From a virus: a DNA stretch of 37,120 nt. Numbering within the stretch: position 1 is the first letter of the stretch; each line of letters begins with the position of its first letter. The translations under genes were made by a program, and so were the position numbers. The stretch is from the IMG/VR virus record IMGVR_UViG_3300044611_001873, positions 1 to 37,120 of that record. The stretch is one strand, 5' to 3'. Under the pieces are notes generated by a model that saw nothing but the letters and a program-made list of their open reading frames with translations, was not told where the DNA came from and searched no databases. Positions 1 through 6,120 of the stretch are shown here, piece by piece.

Positions 1-3
1 TTT

Positions 4-9
4 CTCCTT
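4..9 (-). promoter_or_regulatory. Shine-Dalgarno of a gene starting off the left edge
   Basis: The minus strand reads AAGGAG here, followed by AAA and the window edge. This is a strong ribosome binding site, so a leftward gene should begin just outside the window. The gene itself cannot be seen. Confidence 0.5.
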
Positions 10-27
10 GTAAAATGTTGCTACTAT

Positions 28-102
28 TGGCGACTCGTAGGGGAATCGAACCCCTGTGTCCGGATAGACAGTCCAGCATAATGACCTTTATATGAACGAG
101 CC
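28..102 (-). tRNA. tRNA-Asp (GUC)
   Basis: The minus strand folds as a cloverleaf. The acceptor stem GGCTCGT pairs with ACGAGTC (one G-U). The anticodon arm is CTGGA-CTGTCTA-TCCGG, giving anticodon GUC with U33. The T-arm is AGGGG-TTCGATT-CCCCT. The discriminator is G and CCA is encoded at 30-28. The D-stem is weak (about 3 bp) but GG is present in the D-loop. It lies 5 nt downstream of tRNA-Trp, so the tRNAs are probably processed from one transcript. Confidence 0.93.
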
Positions 103-107
103 TTGTT

Positions 108-181
108 TGGCTCCGGAGGAGGGAATCGAACCCCCACTAACGGTTTTGGAGACCGCCGCACTGCCATTATACTACTCCGGA
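108..181 (-). tRNA. tRNA-Trp (CCA)
   Basis: Acceptor stem TCCGGAG pairs perfectly with CTCCGGA. The anticodon loop is CTCCAAA (anticodon CCA, reading UGG). The T-loop is TTCGATT and the discriminator is G, followed by encoded CCA at 110-108. It sits between tRNA-Tyr and tRNA-Asp with only a few spacer bases on each side. Confidence 0.95.
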
Positions 182-187
182 ATTGTT

Positions 188-274
188 TGGTGGGTGCTCT
201 CCGATTCGAACAGAGAAGGCCAAAGACAACGAATTTACAGTCCGCCCCCGATACCATTACGGGACTAAACACCC
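188..274 (-). tRNA. tRNA-Tyr (GUA)
   Basis: Acceptor stem GGGTGTT pairs with AGCACCC. The anticodon loop CTGTAAA gives GUA. There is a long variable arm, as expected for bacterial class II tRNA-Tyr. The T-arm is TCTCTG-TTCGAAT-CGGAGA, the discriminator is A, and CCA is encoded at 190-188. First gene of the Tyr-Trp-Asp cluster in transcription order. Confidence 0.93.
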
Positions 275-330
275 TTAACACTCTCCCCTATGGTTTTAGA
301 CGCCGTCGAAGGGCGAATGAAGAATGTGTA

Positions 331-426
331 GTAAAGTGTACTATAGTGGGACTCGTACCCACATACCGACGAAGTCGTCGGATCTTCTACATAATATGTA
401 CTATTAGATCATATAGTACACTTTAC
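331..426 (-). ncRNA. tRNA-like structured RNA inside a 15-bp perfect inverted repeat
   Basis: Bases 331-345 and 412-426 are perfect reverse complements (15 bp). Read on the minus strand, the stem encloses a T-arm-like hairpin GTGGG-TACGAGT-CCCAC, a 7-bp hairpin CCGACGA-CT-TCGTCGG resembling a class II variable arm, and an AT-rich arm (TAATA-GTACA-TATTA). The T-arm abuts the stem exactly as in a tRNA, but there is no D-loop GG, no 7-nt anticodon loop and no CCA. It is therefore not a normal tRNA. It could be a decayed tRNA or a tRNA mimic, and it lies just upstream of the true tRNAs in the same direction. Confidence 0.55.
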
Positions 427-548
427 TACGCTACCATTTTACACATTCCCGTTACCGCCAGGAACTTATCATCCGGTAGGCCGCCCTCATTATAGCCGAT
501 GTTTAAAGTGCCAGCAGGGTCGCGTTCCCTATACACTCACTGCATAAA
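427..548. other. Intergenic stretch with no recognised gene
   Basis: No convincing ORF is visible. A minus-strand TATAAT sits at 494-489 with no good -35 element at the right distance. A short T-arm-like hairpin AGGG-AACGCGA-CCCT is visible on the minus strand near 516-530. The stretch may be the leader of the tRNA transcript. Confidence 0.3.
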
Positions 549-549
549 C

Positions 550-577
550 AAAAACCCCAGGGTTTTTAATCCTGGGG
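550..577 (-). terminator. Rho-independent terminator
   Basis: On the minus strand CCCCAGG, an ATTAAAAAC loop and CCTGGGG form a GC-rich stem followed by TTTTTG. It ends the transcript of the small gene at 604-738. The tRNA cluster would need readthrough or its own promoter. Confidence 0.85.
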
Positions 578-603
578 TCCTTTGAAGTTTGTGTGTAATC
601 TTG

Positions 604-738
604 TTAACTTACACGATCCTCCATGGACCCCATCCCTAGTTCACGATTAATAATGCAATCAATCGCTGACCAATAAGAGGGCACAAAGCTCTCCTGCTTG
701 GCTATCGTTTTGACTGTCATATGCTTCGTGAATTGCAT
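604..738 (-). CDS. Small phage protein of 44 aa, function unknown
   Basis: The ORF begins MQFTKHMTVKTIAKQESF and ends MGSMEDRVS. It has AGGAAC a few bases before the ATG, two tandem consensus promoters upstream and a terminator directly after it, all of which argue for a real, well-expressed gene. The protein is soluble, with no membrane segment or Cys motif. I do not recognise the family. Strong sigma70-type promoters suggest expression early in infection by host RNA polymerase, so a host-takeover role is possible but unproven. Confidence 0.65.
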   Translation of the reverse strand: MQFTKHMTVKTIAKQESFVPSYWSAIDCIINRELGMGSMEDRVS

Positions 739-769
739 TTTTGTTCCTAAAAAATAATTTATGTAACCT

Positions 770-798
770 ATTATATAGGTAATTTATCTTGTTGTCAA
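770..798 (-). promoter_or_regulatory. Consensus sigma70-type promoter P2
   Basis: The minus strand carries TTGACA (798-793), exactly 17 nt, then TATAAT (775-770), a perfect match to the bacterial housekeeping consensus. The predicted start is about 30 nt upstream of the 44-codon gene. Confidence 0.88.
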
Positions 799-853
799 CA
801 ACTTTTTGCTTTTTTGGCAAAGTTGCTATCTGTGCAACAAGTAACTATGTCCT

Positions 854-882
854 ATTATATGAGTATTTATATCTTATGTCAA
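854..882 (-). promoter_or_regulatory. Consensus sigma70-type promoter P1 (tandem)
   Basis: A second perfect TTGACA (882-877), 17 nt, TATAAT (859-854) lies 84 bp upstream of P2 in the same direction. Both -10 boxes continue as TATAATAGG, so the pair looks duplicated or co-selected. Likely an early phage promoter using the host sigma factor. Confidence 0.88.
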
Positions 883-939
883 TAACTGCCCTGAAATGTG
901 GCTTTTTTACAACATTAGAAATTAACAATTAAATAAGTG

Positions 940-1512
940 ATGAATAATTTAACAGTATACGAAGATTGCATCGAATTGTCAATACCCGTTGATGTTATTG
1001 ATTTAACAACATTGAATTGGGTTCGTTATAATCCTAGAAAAAAAATTGAACGATATGGTTGTAGTATTACCAGCATGGATGGCAACGACACTGGTGTTCC
1101 AGACCTGGACAGTGTACTAGAATATAATCGTGAAAATGGAACACATCTTCAGGAAAAAGACTTCGCTATTCAAACTAAACATTCATTTCCGTTTAAAGAA
1201 TTTCTAAATAGATTTACTGTAGGAAGATGTCACTATATTAAATTACCACCTGGTGGCTTTTTTCCGTGGCATAGGGATGTAGATCCGAATACTTTTAGAA
1301 TTATATATACCGTAGAACATTGTAGTCCAATCGACTTCGTTTGGTTGGAAGATGATAAAATTTTAGAATTACAGGATCAACGCTGGTATTATATTAACAC
1401 TAGAAAGAAACATGCTGTATTCAGTTTTCAAACTGCTATATTTGCTGTGTTTAATGTTTTTACAACTGAACAAAATCTTCATCAGTTAGAACAACACTTT
1501 CATATAAAATAA
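940..1512 (+). CDS. 2OG-Fe(II) dioxygenase-like phage protein
   Basis: 190 aa from the ATG at 940 (a GTG lies one codon upstream; no clear Shine-Dalgarno decides between them). In the 191-residue numbering, His112-x-Asp114 in 'PWHRDVD' and His159 in 'INTRKKHAVF' form the HxD...H iron triad of the double-stranded beta-helix oxygenases. This type is common in T4-like phages. The substrate cannot be told. It is one of two plus-strand islands, diverges from the tandem promoters and ends in a bidirectional terminator. A second HxD protein lies at 15612-16148. Confidence 0.6.
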   Translation: MNNLTVYEDCIELSIPVDVIDLTTLNWVRYNPRKKIERYGCSITSMDGNDTGVPDLDSVLEYNRENGTHLQEKDFAIQTKHSFPFKEFLNRFTVGRCHYIKLPPGGFFPWHRDVDPNTFRIIYTVEHCSPIDFVWLEDDKILELQDQRWYYINTRKKHAVFSFQTAIFAVFNVFTTEQNLHQLEQHFHIK

Positions 1513-1535
1513 AAGGACTCCGTAGAGTCCTTTTT
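1511..1535. terminator. Bidirectional terminator between 940-1512 and pqqA
   Basis: AAAAGGACTC-CGTA-GAGTCCTTTTT is a near-perfect hairpin with an A-run on one side and a T-run on the other. It serves both the rightward oxygenase gene and the leftward pqqA-like gene. Confidence 0.9.
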
Positions 1536-1552
1536 AACTGTGTGTATACTAA

Positions 1553-1624
1553 TTAACGATTAGCGATATACATAGTGATTTCAAAACCGAAACGCATATC
1601 AGTTGCTGTTGGCTTAGTCCACAT
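1553..1624 (-). CDS. pqqA: PqqA-like precursor peptide of pyrroloquinoline quinone (23 aa)
   Basis: The 23-residue peptide starts MWTKP, continues TDMRFGFE and ends ITMYIANR. It has the family length and pattern: MW.KP at the N-terminus, Glu15 and Tyr19 in an E-x3-Y spacing, and a C-terminal 'NR'. In PQQ synthesis the radical-SAM enzyme PqqE, with chaperone PqqD, crosslinks this Glu and Tyr, and the cofactor is cut out for dehydrogenases such as methanol dehydrogenase. The ATG has AAAGGA 7 nt upstream, and a bidirectional terminator follows, so it is its own strong unit. No pqqB-E genes are in the window; host enzymes would process it. It is easily missed because of its size. Confidence 0.85.
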   Translation of the reverse strand: MWTKPTATDMRFGFEITMYIANR

Positions 1625-1732
1625 AATGTTTCCTTTCAAATTAAACATACTACAATTGTATGTATCTGTATTTTACCTTAAAAAACGGTAAAAATACATA
1701 CTGATAATCATTAAAAGAATCTAAGTAAAAAT
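1625..1732 (-). promoter_or_regulatory. pqqA leader with two hairpins
   Basis: On the minus strand TTTTACC-(GTTTTTTAA)-GGTAAAA forms a hairpin without a following T-run, and CATAC-AATTGTA-GTATG forms a second one before the AAAGGA site. They may end or process the upstream transcript or stabilise the pqqA message. No consensus promoter is seen. Confidence 0.35.
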
Positions 1733-2038
1733 TTAGCTTAATTTAATTACTGTTAGTAATGCTTCGTCTCGACTCCAAAATGCCCAATACCATTTTCCAT
1801 GCGTATCACGTTCTAGAAATATTGGAGCCATCTTATATCCTGTATCTACAATTTGATTGTGACAAGTATCCCAATTACTCCAATTGATGCCGTTCTTTAG
1901 ATTAGTTTCTACTCTGTCTATAGGATTTATAATTAGGATTACTTCGGGCGGGTTATCCAAAAATCTACTACGTTGCCTATCGATTTCGTAATAGGGGATA
2001 TACTTTTCTAACCAATCATGCCAAGATACTATTTTCAT
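1733..2038 (-). CDS. Conserved-looking protein of unknown function (101 aa)
   Basis: A soluble, Trp-rich protein (WHDWLEKYIPYYEIDR near the start, 'KWYWAFWSRDEALL' near the end). Its start overlaps the end of the DUF3501 gene by 23 nt, so the two are likely translationally coupled and it may belong to the rubrerythrin-DUF3501 unit. No family recognised. Confidence 0.65.
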   Translation of the reverse strand: MKIVSWHDWLEKYIPYYEIDRQRSRFLDNPPEVILIINPIDRVETNLKNGINWSNWDTCHNQIVDTGYKMAPIFLERDTHGKWYWAFWSRDEALLTVIKLS

Positions 2039-2612
2039 TAAAATCCTTGACTAACATTTCCTTAGTCAAAGTATTTACTCTAGTGTACTCATTATAGGTA
2101 GGGTGGTCAACTCCTACAGTAAACGCAGTATCTGAATCACACATGTCTTTGATCATTTCTGGTGTTAGTTCAAAACGTAAAAAATGTACAGCAGCAGTTT
2201 TAGTATCGTTTGAACGATCCATATCTTCATCCGCAATAGCATACACTGGTTGATGTCCTTCTACTTTGATATAGATTTTATCTTCTACACGATGTAATTC
2301 TTCTAATTTAGCCGCACGTATTTCTGGATTGCTATACTCTATAGTCAAAGTCGCTTTTAGATTAGTACCAGTAGGTATGAGAGGATTATATGCATCTAAT
2401 TCATCCTGAATACCTTCAGAGGTAAATGTTTTTTCAATTAGCAGCATTTCTTGTATTTGATATTTGACAGTTACACGATCCTCGAAATGTAAGGTCATAT
2501 GATTACCTAATTGTACCTGTCGATGCTTACGATGGTTTACTGCTATACGTTTAAAGTCGTTACGGATTCGACTGTATTCTTCTAATGAGTGTAAATCACT
2601 GTGTGTTAACAT
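2016..2612 (-). CDS. DUF3501 family protein
   Basis: 198 aa. The sequence follows the DUF3501 pattern closely: 'LEEYSRIRNDFKR', 'FEDRVTVKYQIQEMLLIEKTF', 'QDELDAYNPLIP', 'VYAIADEDMDR', 'AVHFLRFELTPEMI', 'GVDHPTYNEY'. In proteobacteria this uncharacterised family is typically encoded next to rubrerythrin and an Fe-S oxidoreductase, suggesting a role in peroxide or redox defence. Here it is directly downstream of rubrerythrin, separated by a terminator hairpin and an AAGGA site. The Fe-S oxidoreductase partner is absent from the window. Full length. Confidence 0.88.
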   Translation of the reverse strand: MLTHSDLHSLEEYSRIRNDFKRIAVNHRKHRQVQLGNHMTLHFEDRVTVKYQIQEMLLIEKTFTSEGIQDELDAYNPLIPTGTNLKATLTIEYSNPEIRAAKLEELHRVEDKIYIKVEGHQPVYAIADEDMDRSNDTKTAAVHFLRFELTPEMIKDMCDSDTAFTVGVDHPTYNEYTRVNTLTKEMLVKDFNENSILA

Positions 2613-2627
2613 TTTTATTCCTTAGAG

Positions 2628-2650
2628 AAAAAAAGGGGACTAGGTCCCCT
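2628..2650 (-). terminator. Terminator between rubrerythrin and DUF3501
   Basis: The minus strand reads AGGGGAC, a short loop, GTCCCCT and a 7-T run. The gene beyond it keeps its own AAGGA site, so the hairpin probably sets a high rubrerythrin to low DUF3501 ratio by partial readthrough. Confidence 0.85.
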
Positions 2651-2665
2651 ATTAAATACTACAAA

Positions 2666-3103
2666 TTAAGCGTTGTCTGCTTTGTAAGCGTCAAGAGTTT
2701 TCTGAAACTTACCAGCGTGGCTACGTTCTGCTTTAGCAAGAGTATCGAACCAGTCAGCAATTTCATCAAAGCCTTCTTCACGTGCATCACGTGCCATACC
2801 AGGGTACATATCAGTATACTCGTGTGTTTCGCCATGAATAGCACTTTCAAGAGCTTGTACAATATCTTTAGCTGGTAATCCAGTTTCTGGATCGCCGCTG
2901 CCACCTTCGATCAAATATTCCATATGACCATGAGCATGGCCTGTTTCACCTTCTGCGGTATGACGGAAGATGTTGGCTACATCAGTAGCACCTGCAATGT
3001 CAGCCATGTTTGCGAAATACAAATAACGACGGTTAGCTTTTGATTCTCCTGCGAATGCATCCTTTAAATGCTGTTCGGTTTTAGTTCCTACTAGTTTTTC
3101 CAT
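2666..3103 (-). CDS. Rubrerythrin-type diiron protein without rubredoxin domain
   Basis: 145 aa, a ferritin-like four-helix bundle. Diiron motifs are visible at '[12 protein letters not shown]', '[12 protein letters not shown]', '[14 protein letters not shown]' and '[11 protein letters not shown]'. The usual C-terminal CxxC rubredoxin domain is missing, so electrons must come from another donor. Rubrerythrins reduce hydrogen peroxide. It has a strong AAGGAG, its own sigma70-like promoter and a terminator, and is followed by DUF3501 as in bacterial operons. Confidence 0.9.
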   Translation of the reverse strand: MEKLVGTKTEQHLKDAFAGESKANRRYLYFANMADIAGATDVANIFRHTAEGETGHAHGHMEYLIEGGSGDPETGLPAKDIVQALESAIHGETHEYTDMYPGMARDAREEGFDEIADWFDTLAKAERSHAGKFQKTLDAYKADNA

Positions 3104-3149
3104 TTTGGTCTCCTTGTGTGTAAATGGTGCAGTTTAAAACTGTCTTAAT

Positions 3150-3178
3150 ATTATACTTTTATTTAATCTATAAATCAA
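3150..3178 (-). promoter_or_regulatory. Sigma70-like promoter of the rubrerythrin unit
   Basis: Minus-strand TTGATT (3178-3173), 17 nt, TATAAT (3155-3150), about 50 nt upstream of the rubrerythrin ATG. One or two mismatches in the -35 box. Confidence 0.7.
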
Positions 3179-3227
3179 GCGATTTCAATAGATTCTTTAT
3201 GGTATTTTTCTATAGGAGCAATAGACA

Positions 3228-3258
3228 AAATTAAAGGGCCTTGTGAGCCCTTTAATTT
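3228..3258 (-). terminator. Terminator after the coiled-coil membrane protein gene
   Basis: AAATTAAAGGGC and GCCCTTTAATTT are inverted around a 7-nt loop. The minus-strand copy continues with a T-rich tail. It begins 2 nt after the stop codon of the 3260-3883 gene. Confidence 0.8.
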
Positions 3259-3259
3259 A

Positions 3260-3883
3260 TTAGTTGGCTAATGGGTTATCCAAGGCCTTTTTGATTTTAT
3301 CATCTACTTCTCGTCGAAGTTGTTTGATTTCTTGTTGTGTTTCTTTTTGATTACGAGTTAGCTCTTGATTAATTTCTTTAATAGTTTGATCTGAATAACG
3401 ACGTATATCTTTAATAGCATTATCACTTTCTTTACGTATTTCCTTAACCGCTAAATCTACTTCTTTTTTAGTCGAGTTAACAGTTTGGTCAGCATCGCGA
3501 AGACCGCTCTTACTACTACGCTCTACATTTTCGACTACAGTTTCTAAACGACGTATATCATTTTTTAAATCGTTTTTGATATCTTGAGTATACTCCGTAC
3601 TCTTGTTTACATTAGCTTCTATAACTTCTAACTTTTTCTCAAGCTCACTTAAATCAGGCGCTACATAGTTAGCAATCTTATCTTTCATATCCATATAGTC
3701 TTTGTATACTTCAAATGCACCGTAAAGTCCGCCAAGTATTGTACTGACTATAGTACCTGCAATCATTAACTTTGCCGGAGTAAAACTATAGCCGCCAATA
3801 CTAATCACAGTATTAGCACTGGCATATTTTTCTGCGGCCTCTTCTAATTTATCTACTTGTTCGTCTATATTTTTGTCGCTCAT
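3260..3883 (-). CDS. Membrane-anchored coiled-coil protein, unknown
   Basis: 207 aa. Residues about 37-58 (LMIAGTIVSTILGGLYGAF) form one membrane segment. From about 77 to the end the protein is charged heptad-like coiled coil with repeats such as 'EIRKESDNAIKDIRR' and 'YSDQTIKEINQEL'. Its start overlaps the stop of the holin-like gene (ATGA). The architecture and position would fit an inner-membrane partner in lysis or a membrane scaffold. No family recognised. Confidence 0.65.
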   Translation of the reverse strand: MSDKNIDEQVDKLEEAAEKYASANTVISIGGYSFTPAKLMIAGTIVSTILGGLYGAFEVYKDYMDMKDKIANYVAPDLSELEKKLEVIEANVNKSTEYTQDIKNDLKNDIRRLETVVENVERSSKSGLRDADQTVNSTKKEVDLAVKEIRKESDNAIKDIRRYSDQTIKEINQELTRNQKETQQEIKQLRREVDDKIKKALDNPLAN

Positions 3884-4104
3884 TTTTTATCCTTGTTTAC
3901 AAATTTTTCCGAAGCAGTAAATCCTAACCCGCCTAATACTATGTACACAATAGCATCAAACATTTGCGTACTTACTTTTAATTGAAAAAATAACTCTGCA
4001 AAGAATCCTACTACAATTAAAAGAAAAGCCAAAAATGTAATGACTCTCTTACTACTTAGATTTTGTTCGCCTTCACCTGAAAGCATTTTAATTATGAAAT
4101 TCAT
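3880..4104 (-). CDS. Small two-TM protein, putative holin
   Basis: 74 aa with two hydrophobic segments (about 22-42, ITFLAFLLIVVGFFAEL, and 49-66, FDAIVYIVLGGLGFTA) and charged ends (KRV; KFVNKDKK), the layout of small phage holins. Good AAAGGAG site. It sits in an apparent operon with exported phage proteins and a coiled-coil membrane protein. The SleB-like hydrolase is far away at 28222, so the lysis assignment rests on topology only. Confidence 0.5.
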   Translation of the reverse strand: MNFIIKMLSGEGEQNLSSKRVITFLAFLLIVVGFFAELFFQLKVSTQMFDAIVYIVLGGLGFTASEKFVNKDKK

Positions 4105-4113
4105 ACTGCTCCT

Positions 4114-6120
4114 TTAATTTCCTATGTTATACTGTTGTTCAATCATCATTTGATGTAGAACGTCGCTCTTGCCGTTTAAGAAACGCTCGGCTCTTGCGTT
4201 ATCTACTGTTCGTTGACCCTTATATATTTCCTTAGGTGCGTAAAATTGTCCGTCACGCATACCATTCATATATAATTCAAAACCTTGAGGCGTTTGTGCT
4301 ATAGCGGCAATATCGACATTGCCAGCAGCCTGATTAGGTTGTACATTTTTATTTACAGAACTTCCTGAAGTTTCTTTACTAGTAGTTTCTGGTAGTCGAG
4401 GTTGTAAATTATTTTGAATATTATTAGTAGGTCCAAATACACTAAAGTTTGCACCACTTGGATCCTCGTTCTTATTCTGCTGCTGTTCTGAATTTTGTCT
4501 ACTTGAATTAGTTGTTATACTTAGAGCAGATGACACAGTGGCAGCTAATGCTATACTCTGACTTTGTTCTTGTGTTTTACTAACTAAATCTCCTACTAAT
4601 GCATCTTGATTAGCACGAGTTTGCAATGCTGCTGTTTCATTTTTTTGCAGAATATCTCTTACAATACTTTGTTCTCTTTCTGCATTACGTCTTACAGTAT
4701 TAAGAGCAGTCGTTAATGCATTAGGATTTACTTCTCTTTTTTCTCTTTCTTGTGTCTGACTTTGATTATTAGCTGTAGATACTGCTTCACGGCTTACAGT
4801 AGGAATTCCGTCTGGAGCTGTAATAGTTCCGGTAGTAGTTAGTTCTACACCTCCAGCATTTTGTACTGTAGGGTCTGTTCTTGTACTATCGGGTGCAAGT
4901 GCTATACTAGTATAACCTGAACTTGTATTGTAAGTCACTGTAGGTATACTAGTAGAAGAACTACTTGTTGCTATTGAAGCAGCATAAGCTGCATTATATC
5001 CTGGACAAGTTGGACTGCTTAAAGGATTAATAATACATTGATCTGGAGTATACAGTATAGTAGCCCACATATTGCTTATGCCGGCGTTGTCTGCTGCATA
5101 TCCTGTAAAATTAAAATTACCTAATGTGCCTAACGTCTTACTAGTAGGAAATCTATATTGGTAACTAAAGTCCGTAGGATTAATATCAGAATGTGTTCTG
5201 GTTATGCTATATAAACTTTGTCCGGTGTTTGACGTAATGTTTACGTTTATCTGTGCATACGGATCTCTATTATCGAAACAAAATATTGCCCAAAAAGCGC
5301 AGTATGGTCCTCCACTGTTAGCACGATAACCATAATTAAAACCGTGAACTAGTAATCCAGTACCTCCTTGAGCTAATGCTGTCTGTATAGCAAAACTATT
5401 ATCAATAAAAGCATTCCAACTGACTGCTGCGGTAGGATTAGGTACCTGGTTAGTAGTTTCTAATACTGAACTAAATCCTGAACAGCTGGTACTATAGGCA
5501 GGATTAGTAGCACAAGGATCTACGCCATAGTTTAGACTAAGTCCAACATTACGTACTTGTGGTCCATAGTAACCTGCCCAGAAACCGCCGTCTTTGCCGC
5601 TAAATGTAATACTTAAATTACCACTAGATGCTAATGCCGAAGCAGACGTTAGTGTACGTGAACCACTAAATGTAGTCCAATCAAATTGTGTATTGTAGGT
5701 ATTGATAACTTGATCTAATGTACTACCTGTGTTGTTGGTCATCCTAACAGTGGCAGTTAATGTGTCTGTACCGGCCTGTCCTCCTGCCCAACCGTTCATA
5801 TTTCTAATATCATATGTATAGTTGTAACCAGTAACTGTAATTCCACTACCTGAATTAGCCAAAGCAGATTGTATTCCTATGCTTTGACTTACATTAGCCT
5901 GTCCATAGCTAAAGTGTATTGTTCCTGTACTGTTTTCATAAAGAGCACCTGCTCCTCCAGTACAGCAATTGTAAGGATGACTACCGTAGGTAACTCCTGA
6001 CCAACTGTTATTGTTGATCAGGTTACCTGTAGTATAGTCTACCTGTGCATTAGAGACCGAACAGTGCAAAGACAGCAGCGCCAATAAGAGCGCCGAAGCC
6101 CAATTTCTTATATGTATCAT
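4114..6120 (-). CDS. Large exported phage protein with a duplicated Cys-motif domain
   Basis: 668 aa. A clear signal peptide (LLLALLSLHCSVSNA, cleavage near 25) supports this start although the gene begins inside the upstream gene. Two tandem beta-rich domains (about 27-205 and 210-370) each end in a similar Cys motif: 'DPCATNPAYSTSCSGF' and 'DQCIINPLSSPTCPGYN'. The C-terminal half is Asn/Gln/Ser-rich with a helical stretch ('ALNTVRRNAEREQSIVRDIL') and a compact end domain ('GFELYMNGMRDGQFYAPKEIYKGQ'). It is probably secreted to the periplasm or assembled on the virion. Function unknown. Confidence 0.75.
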   Translation of the reverse strand: MIHIRNWASALLLALLSLHCSVSNAQVDYTTGNLINNNSWSGVTYGSHPYNCCTGGAGALYENSTGTIHFSYGQANVSQSIGIQSALANSGSGITVTGYNYTYDIRNMNGWAGGQAGTDTLTATVRMTNNTGSTLDQVINTYNTQFDWTTFSGSRTLTSASALASSGNLSITFSGKDGGFWAGYYGPQVRNVGLSLNYGVDPCATNPAYSTSCSGFSSVLETTNQVPNPTAAVSWNAFIDNSFAIQTALAQGGTGLLVHGFNYGYRANSGGPYCAFWAIFCFDNRDPYAQINVNITSNTGQSLYSITRTHSDINPTDFSYQYRFPTSKTLGTLGNFNFTGYAADNAGISNMWATILYTPDQCIINPLSSPTCPGYNAAYAASIATSSSSTSIPTVTYNTSSGYTSIALAPDSTRTDPTVQNAGGVELTTTGTITAPDGIPTVSREAVSTANNQSQTQEREKREVNPNALTTALNTVRRNAEREQSIVRDILQKNETAALQTRANQDALVGDLVSKTQEQSQSIALAATVSSALSITTNSSRQNSEQQQNKNEDPSGANFSVFGPTNNIQNNLQPRLPETTSKETSGSSVNKNVQPNQAAGNVDIAAIAQTPQGFELYMNGMRDGQFYAPKEIYKGQRTVDNARAERFLNGKSDVLHQMMIEQQYNIGN

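Noticed and set aside
24-281. 85-codon minus-strand ORF
   Set aside because: Lies entirely over the Asp, Trp and Tyr tRNAs.
331-426. Calling the tRNA-like element a functional tRNA
   Set aside because: No D-loop GG, no 7-nt anticodon loop and no CCA. The central 16-nt palindrome cannot form a 7-nt loop.
489-494. TATAAT as promoter of the tRNA cluster
   Set aside because: No -35 element at a suitable distance; kept only as a note.
103-495. 130-codon plus-strand ORF
   Set aside because: It runs antisense through two tRNA genes and the tRNA-like element; composition and lack of SD show it is not a gene.
2585-2904. ORFs on both strands within the rubrerythrin/DUF3501 junction
   Set aside because: They overlap well-supported genes and a terminator and have no recognisable product.
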